Program-made: the position numbers and the translations under genes
Shown here: piece by piece, positions 25,402-33,624 of the stretch
Numbering within the stretch: position 1 is the first letter of the stretch
Layout: every line of letters begins with the position of its first letter
Notes under the pieces: model-generated
What the model saw: the letters and a program-made list of their open reading frames with translations, nothing else
The model's database searches: none
Told to the model about the DNA's origin: nothing
From: an uncultured Eubacteriales bacterium
GTDB lineage: Bacteria; Bacillota; Clostridia; Oscillospirales; CAG-382
Length of the DNA stretch: 64,000 nt
Assembly (NCBI GenBank): GCA_934502885.1
Contig: CAKSUT010000002.1
Location: 62,001 to 126,000 of the forward strand
Direction of reading: 5' to 3'

Positions 25402-25421
25402 GACTGCTTCACACCGCAGTC
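25402..25421 (-). promoter_or_regulatory. Hairpin in the galK leader
   Basis: GACTGC and GCAGTC, 8-base loop, lie just downstream of a TATACT box (near 25440-25435, minus strand) and about 40 bases before the galK start. No tail of T follows. The role is unknown. Confidence 0.3.
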
Positions 25422-25544
25422 TCCGTCTTTTACAGTATACCATCCCGGAATGAATTTTTCATCACTATTTCTTAAACTCGGCGTAACTATCAACGCTTGC
25501 TTGGCGGTCATGCCGTTTGAAATAAAGAATTAACACAATAAACC

Positions 25545-25573
25545 TTGAAATAGCGTCCGCATGAATATATAAT
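25545..25573 (+). promoter_or_regulatory. Sigma-A promoter of the exonuclease / M16 pair
   Basis: TTGAAA (25545-25550), 17 bases, TATAAT (25568-25573), with a start site near 25580 and a GTG start codon at 25613. Confidence 0.75.
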
Positions 25574-25612
25574 ATTTGTTTGGTATATTATCATACGGGA
25601 GGAGACTGACGG

Positions 25613-26524
25613 GTGCATTACATTGCCGTTGACTTCGAGTGGAATCAGCCGCTTGAGGGCGCGCAGAGGATAAAAATCGGCGAAGACGAATTTCTGTGCG
25701 GTGAGATAATCCAGATAGGCGCGGTGAAGGCGGACGAGAAATTCCGCAAAATTTCCGAATTTAACGCCTTTGTAAAACCGGTGAAGTATGTCAAGATAAA
25801 CCGCCGCGTCGAAAGCATAACCGGCATCACGTCGGAGATGACGCAGAATTGCGAAACGTTTCCGGAGGTCTGCGAAAAATTCCGCAGATGGTGCGGCGAC
25901 GACGCAATGTTCATAACGTGGGGCTTTGACGACATACGTGTTCTCAGGCAAAACTGCGAGATGAACTCCTTTGACTGCTCATGGTTCACGAAGTGGATAA
26001 ACCTTCAGGTCATATACGGAATGCAGAATCCGTCCGAGCCTTTGCAGAAATCGCTCTCGGGCGCTATGGAGCATTTCGGCATCAAGATGAGTGAAAAGCT
26101 TCCCATGCACAATGCACTGAGCGACGCTTACTACACATATATTATCTGCACTCTTCTCGACACAAAAAGCGGAATTGCGAGCTATCCGCACAGCGGAAAG
26201 TACGACAGATTCCGTCCCAAGAACCGCTTTGGAAAGTCGCTCAAAACGGTTCACGGCGGCTTTGACACGAAAAAGGCGGCGTTCTTGAGCAGTGAGGTTT
26301 CGGTGTGTCCGTGTCCACTGTGCGAAAGACCTCTCGACGGTATACGCTGGATAAGAAAGCACAATCTGCGCTACCGCTCAAAAGGAATATGCTCAGAACA
26401 CGGAGAGTACACAGTAAGGCTTTCCTTTAAACGTGAGTCGGGCGCGTGGAGTGTTACGAAGGTGACTTTCCATCCCACAGCCTCCGAAGCCGAAAGCTCC
26501 ACGAAAGGCGGAGAAAATGAATAA
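25613..26524 (+). CDS. DEDDh 3'-5' exonuclease with C-terminal zinc-knuckle-like region
   Basis: 303 residues. Exo I AVDFEWNQ with the paired acidic residues, Exo II region around TWGFDDIRVLRQN, and Exo III HNALSDAYYTY (His and Asp five apart) define a DnaQ-like DEDDh nuclease. The last 90 residues include CPCPLCERPL and a further Cys/His pair (GICSEHGEY), suggesting a metal-binding nucleic-acid-contact module. It starts with GTG after GGGAGGAG. Its end overlaps the M16 peptidase start by 8 bases. It probably trims RNA or DNA 3' ends; the exact substrate is unknown. Confidence 0.88.
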   Translation: MHYIAVDFEWNQPLEGAQRIKIGEDEFLCGEIIQIGAVKADEKFRKISEFNAFVKPVKYVKINRRVESITGITSEMTQNCETFPEVCEKFRRWCGDDAMFITWGFDDIRVLRQNCEMNSFDCSWFTKWINLQVIYGMQNPSEPLQKSLSGAMEHFGIKMSEKLPMHNALSDAYYTYIICTLLDTKSGIASYPHSGKYDRFRPKNRFGKSLKTVHGGFDTKKAAFLSSEVSVCPCPLCERPLDGIRWIRKHNLRYRSKGICSEHGEYTVRLSFKRESGAWSVTKVTFHPTASEAESSTKGGENE

Positions 26525-27785
26525 CGGTTACACTGTATCTGAAAACGGAGTTGTTATCCGTCACTTCTGCACCCCGGCGCTTCACGGTTTCTGCCTTTGT
26601 CTTTATATAAAAGCCGGCGCTCTTTACGAGTCCGACAGCGAAAACGGAATATCGCACTTTTGGGAGCATATGCTGTTTCGGAGCGTAAACAACGCTCTCG
26701 GCGGCGAGCTTTACCGCAAAATAGACAGTCTCGGCGCGACCTTCGACGCCGTAACCTACCGTGAACTCATTCAGCTTCGCATAAGCGGCGCAAAGGAGAA
26801 GTTCCGCGAATGCGCGGAGCTTTTGACGACGGTCTTCACACCTTTTTCGGCAAGCGCCGCCGAGACCGACATTGAGCGGCGGCGTATTAAGTCCGAGATA
26901 CGCGAGAGCGACGAGCCGACGTCTCTCGACTTTTTTACGCGCAAAGCCGTTTGGCACGGAACGTCTCTCGAAAAACCCATAATCGGCAGTCGCGGCATTC
27001 TCGACAAAATCGGTCCGACAGCTCTTGCAAAGGCGCAGGAACGCACACTCACGCCCGAAAACATCTTTTTCTGCCTTACGGGAGCGTTCACGGAAAGCGA
27101 CGTTGAGTACCTCGCGCGCCTTGTCGGGAAATATGCGCTTCTTCACGCTCCCGAACGCGGCAACCTTGCTCCCCTCCCCTCCGACTTCGGCAAAAGAGGA
27201 TCGCAGGTTCTTATAAAAAACAGCGATTGCAGTATTGTCCGCTTCAACTTTGACGCCGACTGCTCCGGGATGACTCAGGCAGAGCAATATCTTTTATACG
27301 ACGTGCTTTTCAGCGGCGAATGCTCCATGCTTTTTAAGTCGCTGTCCGACGAAACGGGACTCGTTTACAGCTACGACGCCTGTTTCGAGAAGTACAACAA
27401 CGCCGGAAATCTGTATTTTTATTATGAGCTTGCAAACGGAAAGATATACGAAGCCGTCGAAAGGACAATGGCGGTGCTAAACGCATTGAGAAACTCCGCA
27501 CCGAAAGATTTTGAGTGTACAAAGGCGGCCTACATCATAAACTCGGGACTTCTTCTCGACGACCCGGAGGAGCTTAACTGGCAGATTGGCTACGAATACT
27601 ACGTCATGGGACGTGAATTTGTGAGTATTGAGGACAGGCGCGAGAGTTTTCGGAGCGTCAGCGCGGAGAGAATAAGCGAAATTGCGCGTGAGATTTTCAC
27701 GCCGGACAATTTTGTTCTCACAATGAAGGCACCGAAAAAGAAAACCGACGCCGAAAAAGTACGGAATTTGCTGAAATTCGTGTAA
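26517..27785 (+). CDS. M16 family zinc metallopeptidase
   Basis: 422 residues. The inverted zinc motif HFWEH (His47, Glu50, His51) is intact, with the downstream acidic partner in the RRRIKSEIRESDE region. Two M16 half-barrel domains follow (about 15-200 and 220-420). The family cleaves small peptides and unfolded segments, and clostridial members process bacteriocin-like or pheromone peptides in some species. Translation is coupled to the exonuclease gene by an 8-base overlap. No signal peptide, so likely cytoplasmic. No second M16 partner gene follows. Confidence 0.9.
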   Translation: MNNGYTVSENGVVIRHFCTPALHGFCLCLYIKAGALYESDSENGISHFWEHMLFRSVNNALGGELYRKIDSLGATFDAVTYRELIQLRISGAKEKFRECAELLTTVFTPFSASAAETDIERRRIKSEIRESDEPTSLDFFTRKAVWHGTSLEKPIIGSRGILDKIGPTALAKAQERTLTPENIFFCLTGAFTESDVEYLARLVGKYALLHAPERGNLAPLPSDFGKRGSQVLIKNSDCSIVRFNFDADCSGMTQAEQYLLYDVLFSGECSMLFKSLSDETGLVYSYDACFEKYNNAGNLYFYYELANGKIYEAVERTMAVLNALRNSAPKDFECTKAAYIINSGLLLDDPEELNWQIGYEYYVMGREFVSIEDRRESFRSVSAERISEIAREIFTPDNFVLTMKAPKKKTDAEKVRNLLKFV

Positions 27786-27824
27786 AAGGTTAGTTTTTAT
27801 AAAGTAAGAAGTTAGTTTTTTCTC

Positions 27825-27853
27825 TTGCAAAATGCCTCACGTAATGGTATACT
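27825..27853 (+). promoter_or_regulatory. Promoter of the fucosidase gene
   Basis: TTGCAA (27825-27830), 17 bases, TATACT (27848-27853); leader of about 45 bases to ATG 27905. Confidence 0.6.
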
Positions 27854-27904
27854 TAAGTCAAACGGCAGACACGCCGACACAATACATTTACGGAGGACAA
27901 CAAA

Positions 27905-29215
27905 ATGTCAAGCTACGTTACAAAAAAGACTCCCGGCGACACAAGCTGGTTCGTTCGCGACAGATTCGGAATGTTTATTCACTGGGGACTCTATTCCATG
28001 CCGGCAAGACACGAATGGATAAAGAACCATGAGCGCATTCCCGAGGAAAAGTACGACAAGTATTTCGAGTACTTTGATCCAGACCTTTACGATCCCAAAG
28101 AATGGGCAAGACAGGCAAAAGCGGCGGGGATGAAGTATGTCGTTCTCACAACGAAGCATCACGAGGGCTTCTGTATGTTCGACACGAAGTACACCGATTA
28201 CAAGTGCACCAACACAAAGGCAGGTCGCGACCTTGTGAGAGAGTACGTTGACGCTTTCAGAGCGGAGGGGCTTCACATAGGCTTCTATTACTCCCTCATC
28301 GACTGGCATCATCCCGACTTTGTAATCGACCATATTCACCCGAGAGCATACGACGCAAATGTTGATGAACTCAACGAAGGCAGAGATATGCACAAGTACG
28401 CCGAATATATGAGAAATCAGGTAACTGAGCTTCTTACAAACTACGGCAAGATAGACATTCTTTGGTTCGACTTCTCCTACGGTGCTGTTCAGAATCCCCC
28501 GAGACCATGGATGAAAGGCAAAGGCAAGAAGGATTGGGAAGCAGAGGAGCTTATCGCTACCGCAAGAAAGCTCCAGCCCGGCATCATAATCGACAACCGT
28601 ACGGAAATTGAACAGGATATTCGTACCCCCGAACAGTATCAGCCACAGGCATGGCCGAAAGACAATAACGGCAATTTCTGCGTTTGGGAGGCTTGCCAGA
28701 CTTTCTCCGGTTCGTGGGGATACTACAGAGACGAGATGACATGGAAGAGTCCCGAGATGCTCATTCAGATGCTCATAAACACTGTTTCTCTCGGTGGAAA
28801 TCTTCTCATGAACGTCGGTCCGACATCAAGAGGATATCTCGACCACAGAGCCGAGGCGGCACTCAAGGTATACGCCGACTGGATGAAGTACAACAGCCGC
28901 TCTATTTACGGTTGCACGATGGCAGAACCCGAATTCGTTGCTCCCAACGGCTGCAAGTTCACACAGAGCGAGGACGGCAAGCGTCTTTACGTCCATCTTT
29001 TCGATTACCCCTTTCAGTTTCTTGAGCTTCCGGGGTTTGCCGGCAAGGTGGATTATGCGCAGTTCCTCCACGATGGCAGTGAGCTTCTCATGAAGGAGGG
29101 AGACAGCGGTCACTTTTCCGAAGGCAAAACGAAGGCTTCGGATGTTCTCTTCATAAAACTTCCCATTGTTAAGCCGAACATGATAGTTCCCGTAATCGAG
29201 CTGTTCCTTAAATAA
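27905..29215 (+). CDS. Alpha-L-fucosidase, glycoside hydrolase family 29
   Basis: 436 residues. FGMFIHWGLYSMPARHEW at the start, KHHEGFCMFDTKYTDY and the nucleophile region DILWFDFSYG (Asp189) are classic GH29 blocks. The enzyme removes L-fucose from host or plant glycans by a retaining mechanism. It has no signal peptide, so it acts on imported oligosaccharides. It starts after GGAGGACAACAAA and is monocistronic, with its own promoter and terminator. Confidence 0.93.
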   Translation: MSSYVTKKTPGDTSWFVRDRFGMFIHWGLYSMPARHEWIKNHERIPEEKYDKYFEYFDPDLYDPKEWARQAKAAGMKYVVLTTKHHEGFCMFDTKYTDYKCTNTKAGRDLVREYVDAFRAEGLHIGFYYSLIDWHHPDFVIDHIHPRAYDANVDELNEGRDMHKYAEYMRNQVTELLTNYGKIDILWFDFSYGAVQNPPRPWMKGKGKKDWEAEELIATARKLQPGIIIDNRTEIEQDIRTPEQYQPQAWPKDNNGNFCVWEACQTFSGSWGYYRDEMTWKSPEMLIQMLINTVSLGGNLLMNVGPTSRGYLDHRAEAALKVYADWMKYNSRSIYGCTMAEPEFVAPNGCKFTQSEDGKRLYVHLFDYPFQFLELPGFAGKVDYAQFLHDGSELLMKEGDSGHFSEGKTKASDVLFIKLPIVKPNMIVPVIELFLK

Positions 29216-29227
29216 TGTAAAAAATTT

Positions 29228-29260
29228 AAAGAGAGGCATCTTTCGGTGTCTCTCTTTTTT
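29228..29260 (+). terminator. Terminator after the fucosidase gene
   Basis: AAAGAGAGGCATC and GGTGTCTCTCTTT form a stem with G-U pairs around TTTC, followed by a T-run. Confidence 0.8.
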
Positions 29261-29271
29261 CTATGACGCAT

Positions 29272-29303
29272 AAAAAAGACACGAACCGAAAACGATTCGT
29301 GCC
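29272..29303 (-). terminator. Terminator after tsf
   Basis: CACGAATCG and CGGTTCGTG pair around TTTT on the minus strand, followed by TCTTTTTTAT. It is back to back with the fucosidase terminator. Confidence 0.85.
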
Positions 29304-29326
29304 TTAATTTATACTGTTTTATCGGA

Positions 29327-30247
29327 TTAGTTAGCACCGCCGGTGAGCTTTGCAACCTCTGCCGCGAGGTCATCGCTTCTCTTTTCGATGCCTTCGCCCT
29401 TTTCAAAGCGATAGAACGAATTGATTGCAAGGTTGATGCCGAGAGCCTTAGCTTCGTCAGCAACGTAAGCCTTAACCTTCTTGGAGTCGTCCTTTACATA
29501 CTCCTGCTCAAGGAGGCAGTTTGTATCGTAGAACTTGCCGATCTTACCGAGAACCATCTTTTCCTTGATGTTTTCGGGCTTCTTTGCGTTAGCTTCGTCG
29601 TTGTTAATCTGAACGAGGAGAATGTTCTTCTCTTCCTCGAGAACGCTTGCGGGAACGCTGTCCTTGTCGAGGTACTTCGGATTCATTGCGGCGATCTGGA
29701 GTGCGATATTCTTGAGAACTGCCTTTACTTCGTCGCTGTCGTTGTCGGCGTCAGCCTTAACGATAACACCTATTGTGCCGCCCATGTGGATGTATGAATT
29801 GAGAATACCCTCAACCTCTACGAAACGTCTGATTGTAAGCTTCTCGCCGATCTCAAAGATCTTGTTCTTGAGAGTGGTCTCAACCGTGTCGTCTGTGCCT
29901 GTGTACTTGCAAGCCATGAGAGCGTCAACGTCTGTGGGCTTATTCTCAATGATTGTCTTGAGGAGTCCCTTAACGAAGCTCTGGAAGTTTGCGTTCTTTG
30001 CAACGAAGTCAGTCTCGGAGTTAACCTCGATCATGACTGCCTTGTTGCCTTCTACCAATATATCAACGATACCGTCAGCTGCGATTCTGTCCGCTTTCTT
30101 CTCTGCAACCTTGAGTCCCTTCTCGCGAAGGATCTTGATTGCTTCGTCCATATCGCCGTTTGCTTCGGAAAGTGCCTTCTTGCACTCCATCATGCCGATA
30201 CCGGTCTTAGCTCTGAGTGTGGATACGTCCTTAGCTGTAAAAGCCAT
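29327..30247 (-). CDS. tsf: Elongation factor Ts
   Basis: 306 residues. Starts MAFTAKDVSTLRAKTGIGMMECKKAL, the conserved N-terminal region, followed by the TDFVAKN motif and core domains. EF-Ts recycles EF-Tu-GDP to EF-Tu-GTP by nucleotide exchange. It is 62 bases downstream of rpsB and shares its promoter; pyrH, often next, is absent and a terminator follows instead. Start ATG follows AGGAGG. Confidence 0.98.
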   Translation of the reverse strand: MAFTAKDVSTLRAKTGIGMMECKKALSEANGDMDEAIKILREKGLKVAEKKADRIAADGIVDILVEGNKAVMIEVNSETDFVAKNANFQSFVKGLLKTIIENKPTDVDALMACKYTGTDDTVETTLKNKIFEIGEKLTIRRFVEVEGILNSYIHMGGTIGVIVKADADNDSDEVKAVLKNIALQIAAMNPKYLDKDSVPASVLEEEKNILLVQINNDEANAKKPENIKEKMVLGKIGKFYDTNCLLEQEYVKDDSKKVKAYVADEAKALGINLAINSFYRFEKGEGIEKRSDDLAAEVAKLTGGAN

Positions 30248-30309
30248 TGTACTTTCCTCCTGTATATTATGATTGAGCCGAGATCTCTCCCGGCTCGGGA
30301 TTTATTCGA

Positions 30310-31047
30310 TTACTCTGCGTCTGTCTCTTCGGCAGAGGCTTCCTCGGTGTTGCCGGAAAGCTGTTCGCCCTGTCTGCCCTCGATAACTGCGTCTGCCATT
30401 ACGGAGAGGATGAGCTTGATGCCGCGAATAGCGTCATCGTTGCCGGGGATTACATAGTCAACTTCGTCGGGATCGCAGTTGGTGTCAACGATAGCAACTA
30501 TCGGAATACCGAGCTTCTTTGCTTCCGCTACTGCGTTTCTTTCCTTCTTGGGGTCAACTATAAAGATAGCTGCGGGAAGTCCCTTCATGTTCTTGATACC
30601 GCCGAGATTTCTCTCGAGGTCGTTGATTTCCTTAACAAGGGAGATAACTTCCTTCTTGGGGAGAAGATCGAAAGTACCGTCGTCCTCCATCTGATGAAGA
30701 GCGTTGAGGCGTGCTATGGACTTCTTGATTGTCTTGAAGTTTGTGAGCATACCGCCGAGCCAACGGACGTTTACAAAGTATACGCCTGCTCTCTCTGCCT
30801 CTTCCTTGATAGCGTCGGAAGCCTGCTTCTTCGTACCTACGAAGAGAACATCGCCGCCGTCCATTGCTACCTGGCGAATAAACATATAAGCTTCCTCGAG
30901 CTTCTTGACCGTCTTCTGAAGGTCAATGATGTATACGCCGTTTCTTTCGGTGAAGATGTACTCTGCCATCTTAGGGTTCCATCTTCTTGTTTGATGTCCG
31001 AAGTGAACACCTGCTTCGAGAAGCTGCTTCATGGATACTACTGACAT
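30310..31047 (-). CDS. rpsB: 30S ribosomal protein S2
   Basis: 245 residues. The start MSVVSMKQLLEAGVHFGHQT and the blocks RRWNPKMAEYIF, NVRWLGGMLTNF and PIVAIVDTNCDPDEVDYVIP are diagnostic of S2, which binds the small subunit near the S1/mRNA exit region. The last 20 residues are an acidic tail. Start 31047 follows AAAGGAGG; the frame extends upstream but is not coding. It leads the rpsB-tsf operon from a sigma-A promoter with a structured leader. Confidence 0.98.
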   Translation of the reverse strand: MSVVSMKQLLEAGVHFGHQTRRWNPKMAEYIFTERNGVYIIDLQKTVKKLEEAYMFIRQVAMDGGDVLFVGTKKQASDAIKEEAERAGVYFVNVRWLGGMLTNFKTIKKSIARLNALHQMEDDGTFDLLPKKEVISLVKEINDLERNLGGIKNMKGLPAAIFIVDPKKERNAVAEAKKLGIPIVAIVDTNCDPDEVDYVIPGNDDAIRGIKLILSVMADAVIEGRQGEQLSGNTEEASAEETDAE

Positions 31048-31172
31048 TTTATGTCCTCCTTTGGGTTTAACCCTCCACCTCACGCTTGCCGTCGGCACAT
31101 CGTTCCTCACGGAACAACACCCATAGCCGAGCGAGCGGTGTGTGTAATATTATCGTGTCAACAGAACACGAC
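31048..31172 (-). promoter_or_regulatory. Structured rpsB leader, possible S2 autoregulatory element
   Basis: The 125-base leader begins with a TCGTGT/ACACGA hairpin. A longer arm is then possible: CAC/GTG and CGCT/AGCG enclose TCGGC/GCCGA, which encloses GTTCC-GTGA-GGAAC. The Shine-Dalgarno AAAGGAGG lies just after this arm. The architecture fits ribosomal-protein leaders, in which the product protein binds its own message. Confidence 0.5.
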
Positions 31173-31178
31173 TGCAAC

Positions 31179-31207
31179 ATTATACCACACTTTGCAATTG
31201 CATTCAA
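31179..31207 (-). promoter_or_regulatory. Promoter of rpsB-tsf
   Basis: On the minus strand, TTGAAT (31207-31202), 17 bases, TATAAT (31184-31179). Confidence 0.7.
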
Positions 31208-31249
31208 TGGTTTGTCTTGCCTTTTTACAATAATTTAACAATTTAAGGT

Positions 31250-32215
31250 TCAAAACTCCGGTCTGAACGTGTCTTTCCACTCAATATACGGATTTCCGTC
31301 GGCGTCAAAGAGGATTTTCAGCACAACGTAGGTCGAATTTGCGTAATACTCCGCCGTGTCGTTTTCCTCGAGCCTTAAGTTTACTCCTTTATAGCACCAT
31401 CTGTCGCCGAAATAGTAGTAGTCCGTGCCGCCGTCGGATTTATGCACCGGAAGCACGAACGCCGGCTGTGACGCAAAGGTCGTTTCGTCGCCGAAAAGCT
31501 CAAGATCGCGCCAGCCGTCCCCTATCCCGTCCGACCTCGAGTACTTTCCCTGGTTGGGTTCCCAGCCGGTGCAGTAAGAATTGAGCATGAAGTATTCGCC
31601 GTTCTTTTTGAAAAGTGCCGGTGCTTCTCTCATTTCTCCCTGCCACAGTGTGCCGACGAACTTCGCGGCATTGAGATAATCGTCGCTGAGGCGGTAAACG
31701 TGAGTATCAAGGTTATTTCGGGAGGAGGACACAAAGTACGCCTTGCCGTCATCGTCGCAGAAAAGTGTGCAGTCGCGCGACATTTCGCCGAAAGGACGGA
31801 AAGAGCCGAGATATGTAAACTCTCCGTCGGGCGTATCGGACACGGCGACGCAAGCACGGGCGGCGTCGTAATTCTCGCCGTTTTCATAGTGAGCCCACAT
31901 CACAAATTTGCCGGTTTTCTCGTTGTATGCAACCTTCGGGCGTTCAATATTCACCTTGCCGCCGTTTTCATTCACGAGGGAAATATCCGACTTCACGCGG
32001 TGTTCGGCGCAGGGTGAGAACTTTGTGAGGACATTTCCGCGAAACTCCCAGTTCAGAAGGTCACGTGATCTGTAGCAGGAGACAAAATTGTCGCCGAGGC
32101 GGTTCTCGCCGTACCACCGGTAAAAGCCGCCGTGTTCTATTATGTGACCGCCGTGCGCCTGAATGGGATTGCCGTCGGTATCGAGCCAAAGCGTGCCGTT
32201 CTTATACTCAGTCAT
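31250..32215 (-). CDS. GH43-like beta-propeller glycosidase
   Basis: 321 residues, no signal peptide. IQAHGGHIIEHGGFYRWYGE near the start closely resembles the first blade of exo-beta-1,3-galactanase-type GH43 enzymes; MREAPALFKKNGEYFMLNS supplies the likely acid catalyst (Glu in EAP). Five blades fit the length. It is the last gene of the operon GH127-SGNH-SGNH-GH43, overlapping the esterase before it by 8 bases. Likely removes galactose- or arabinose-type residues from imported plant glycan; the exact linkage is not certain. Confidence 0.8.
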   Translation of the reverse strand: MTEYKNGTLWLDTDGNPIQAHGGHIIEHGGFYRWYGENRLGDNFVSCYRSRDLLNWEFRGNVLTKFSPCAEHRVKSDISLVNENGGKVNIERPKVAYNEKTGKFVMWAHYENGENYDAARACVAVSDTPDGEFTYLGSFRPFGEMSRDCTLFCDDDGKAYFVSSSRNNLDTHVYRLSDDYLNAAKFVGTLWQGEMREAPALFKKNGEYFMLNSYCTGWEPNQGKYSRSDGIGDGWRDLELFGDETTFASQPAFVLPVHKSDGGTDYYYFGDRWCYKGVNLRLEENDTAEYYANSTYVVLKILFDADGNPYIEWKDTFRPEF

Positions 32216-32882
32216 ATCTCATTTTTTCCTTTGAAAGTCTTATTACTTCAGTCTTTATTGCGGCAAAAAGCTTATCCGAGATTTCCTCCATGCCGAGGTC
32301 GTTCGGGTGATTGTGAAGTCCGTGAGTTTCGGGGCGTGTTCTCGTCTCACCAAGCTCGATGTATGCGTCGCCGTACTTTTCGCAGACGATTTTCTTGCCG
32401 GCGTCGAGTGCGGGTTTGATGTAAAAGCCCTCGATTGTATACACCTTTGTTTGAGCGGTGCTGACGAGATTTCTGAAAGCCTCATAAGCCTTTGCAAAGC
32501 CTTCGGTATCGTTCACGTATCCTTTGGGAACATTTGCGCCGAAGAACATAACGAGAATATCGGGCTTGAATTCCGCTGCGTTTGCGTACTGCTCCAAAGC
32601 GCCGTTCATATACCCTCTCTCGTAGTCCGCGACCTGAGTTATCGCAAATGCGGCATCCGGATCATACTCATATATCTTTTTCATCGTGAGATGTACGTAG
32701 TCCTTTTCAAGACAGCTTGCCGCCATGCCGCAGTCACGTTCCCAGCCGATATCGGGTTTGGGTGCGTGCTTTGTTATGGAATTTCCGGCAAACATTATGC
32801 GAAGTCCCGTTCCCTCGTGAGGATAAAAATTGCCGGAATTTTGATTTTTTGACGAAACGATGTTTTCCTGCAAATCTTTCAT
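32208..32882 (-). CDS. SGNH/GDSL hydrolase, carbohydrate esterase-like (second of pair)
   Basis: 224 residues of SGNH fold: block I MFAGNSITKHA (Ser nucleophile in G-N-S), the Asn block MFFGANVPKG, and the late Asp/His block LHNHPNDLGM. Likely deacylates sugar acetyl or feruloyl esters. Start 32882 follows AAAGGAGAG; the gene begins 1 base after the previous esterase stop. It has no signal peptide, so works on imported oligosaccharides with the neighbours. It is diverged from the first esterase (block I GNS rather than GDS). Confidence 0.82.
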   Translation of the reverse strand: MKDLQENIVSSKNQNSGNFYPHEGTGLRIMFAGNSITKHAPKPDIGWERDCGMAASCLEKDYVHLTMKKIYEYDPDAAFAITQVADYERGYMNGALEQYANAAEFKPDILVMFFGANVPKGYVNDTEGFAKAYEAFRNLVSTAQTKVYTIEGFYIKPALDAGKKIVCEKYGDAYIELGETRTRPETHGLHNHPNDLGMEEISDKLFAAIKTEVIRLSKEKMRYD

Positions 32883-32883
32883 G

Positions 32884-33609
32884 TCAACTCTCCTTTTTGT
32901 ACATACCGTCATCAATCGATTTGCCGTCTTCGCCGAGTCCGAGCATCTCAAAAAGGCTCTCGGCAAAAAGCTCGTGCATTTCGGGTACGGGGTGGTTTAT
33001 CCTGTTCACAAGAAGCATTGTGGTATCCTCGGTCTCGGCAAGCTTTTTCCACTTCGAGTAGCAGTCGCACACGGGCACGTTCATCTCATGCGCAAGCTCC
33101 TTTGCGGCGTTCATGTACTTATCCATTCTGCCGGAGTTCTGCATCTCGGCGGTTTTTGCGGCGTACTCACGGTACTTTTCGGGAGCGTCGTCGGCGACGT
33201 AGGTGTTGAGCATATTCGGGGTCATGAATATAACGTCCGCACCGCTTGCCGTACACTTTTCAAAGATTGTGCGAAGCGAGGCAAGATATTCCTCAAGCGT
33301 GCCATTGACATCGTTGAGCCCGAAGCAGACAATTACGAGGTCGGGATTGTGCGCAAGCACCTGAGACTCGATTCTTCCGAGCGAGGATTTCGCGGATATA
33401 CCGGCAATTCCGGCGTCAATGACGTTTACGGGGACATAATCGCTCACGGAAAGTATCTTTTTGCGGAGTCTGTTCCAATAGACGGTTTCGTAGTTGTAGT
33501 TGTCAAGCAGTGCGCCGTGAGTGACGCTGTCGCCGAAAGCAACTATGGTTATCGGACCTTTTTCGGTAAGTCCGTCGCGATCGAGGTTTATTTTATCCTT
33601 TATATGCAT
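32884..33609 (-). CDS. SGNH/GDSL hydrolase (first of pair)
   Basis: 241 residues. Block I VAFGDSVTHGA (GDS Ser), Gly block IAGISAKSSLGR, Asn block VCFGLNDVNG and the terminal NRINHPVPEMH give the Ser-Gly-Asn-His set. No signal peptide. Members remove acetyl or other acyl groups from sugars. It is 15 bases behind the GH127-like gene and 1 base ahead of the second esterase. Start ATG follows GGAGTGAAAGACT. Confidence 0.88.
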   Translation of the reverse strand: MHIKDKINLDRDGLTEKGPITIVAFGDSVTHGALLDNYNYETVYWNRLRKKILSVSDYVPVNVIDAGIAGISAKSSLGRIESQVLAHNPDLVIVCFGLNDVNGTLEEYLASLRTIFEKCTASGADVIFMTPNMLNTYVADDAPEKYREYAAKTAEMQNSGRMDKYMNAAKELAHEMNVPVCDCYSKWKKLAETEDTTMLLVNRINHPVPEMHELFAESLFEMLGLGEDGKSIDDGMYKKES

Positions 33610-33624
33610 AGTCTTTCACTCCGA

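Noticed and set aside
24020..25453. Open frame of 477 codons on the plus strand opposite galK
   Set aside because: It mirrors galK over its full length, has no ribosome site and gives no recognisable protein; galK on the minus strand has all its motifs.
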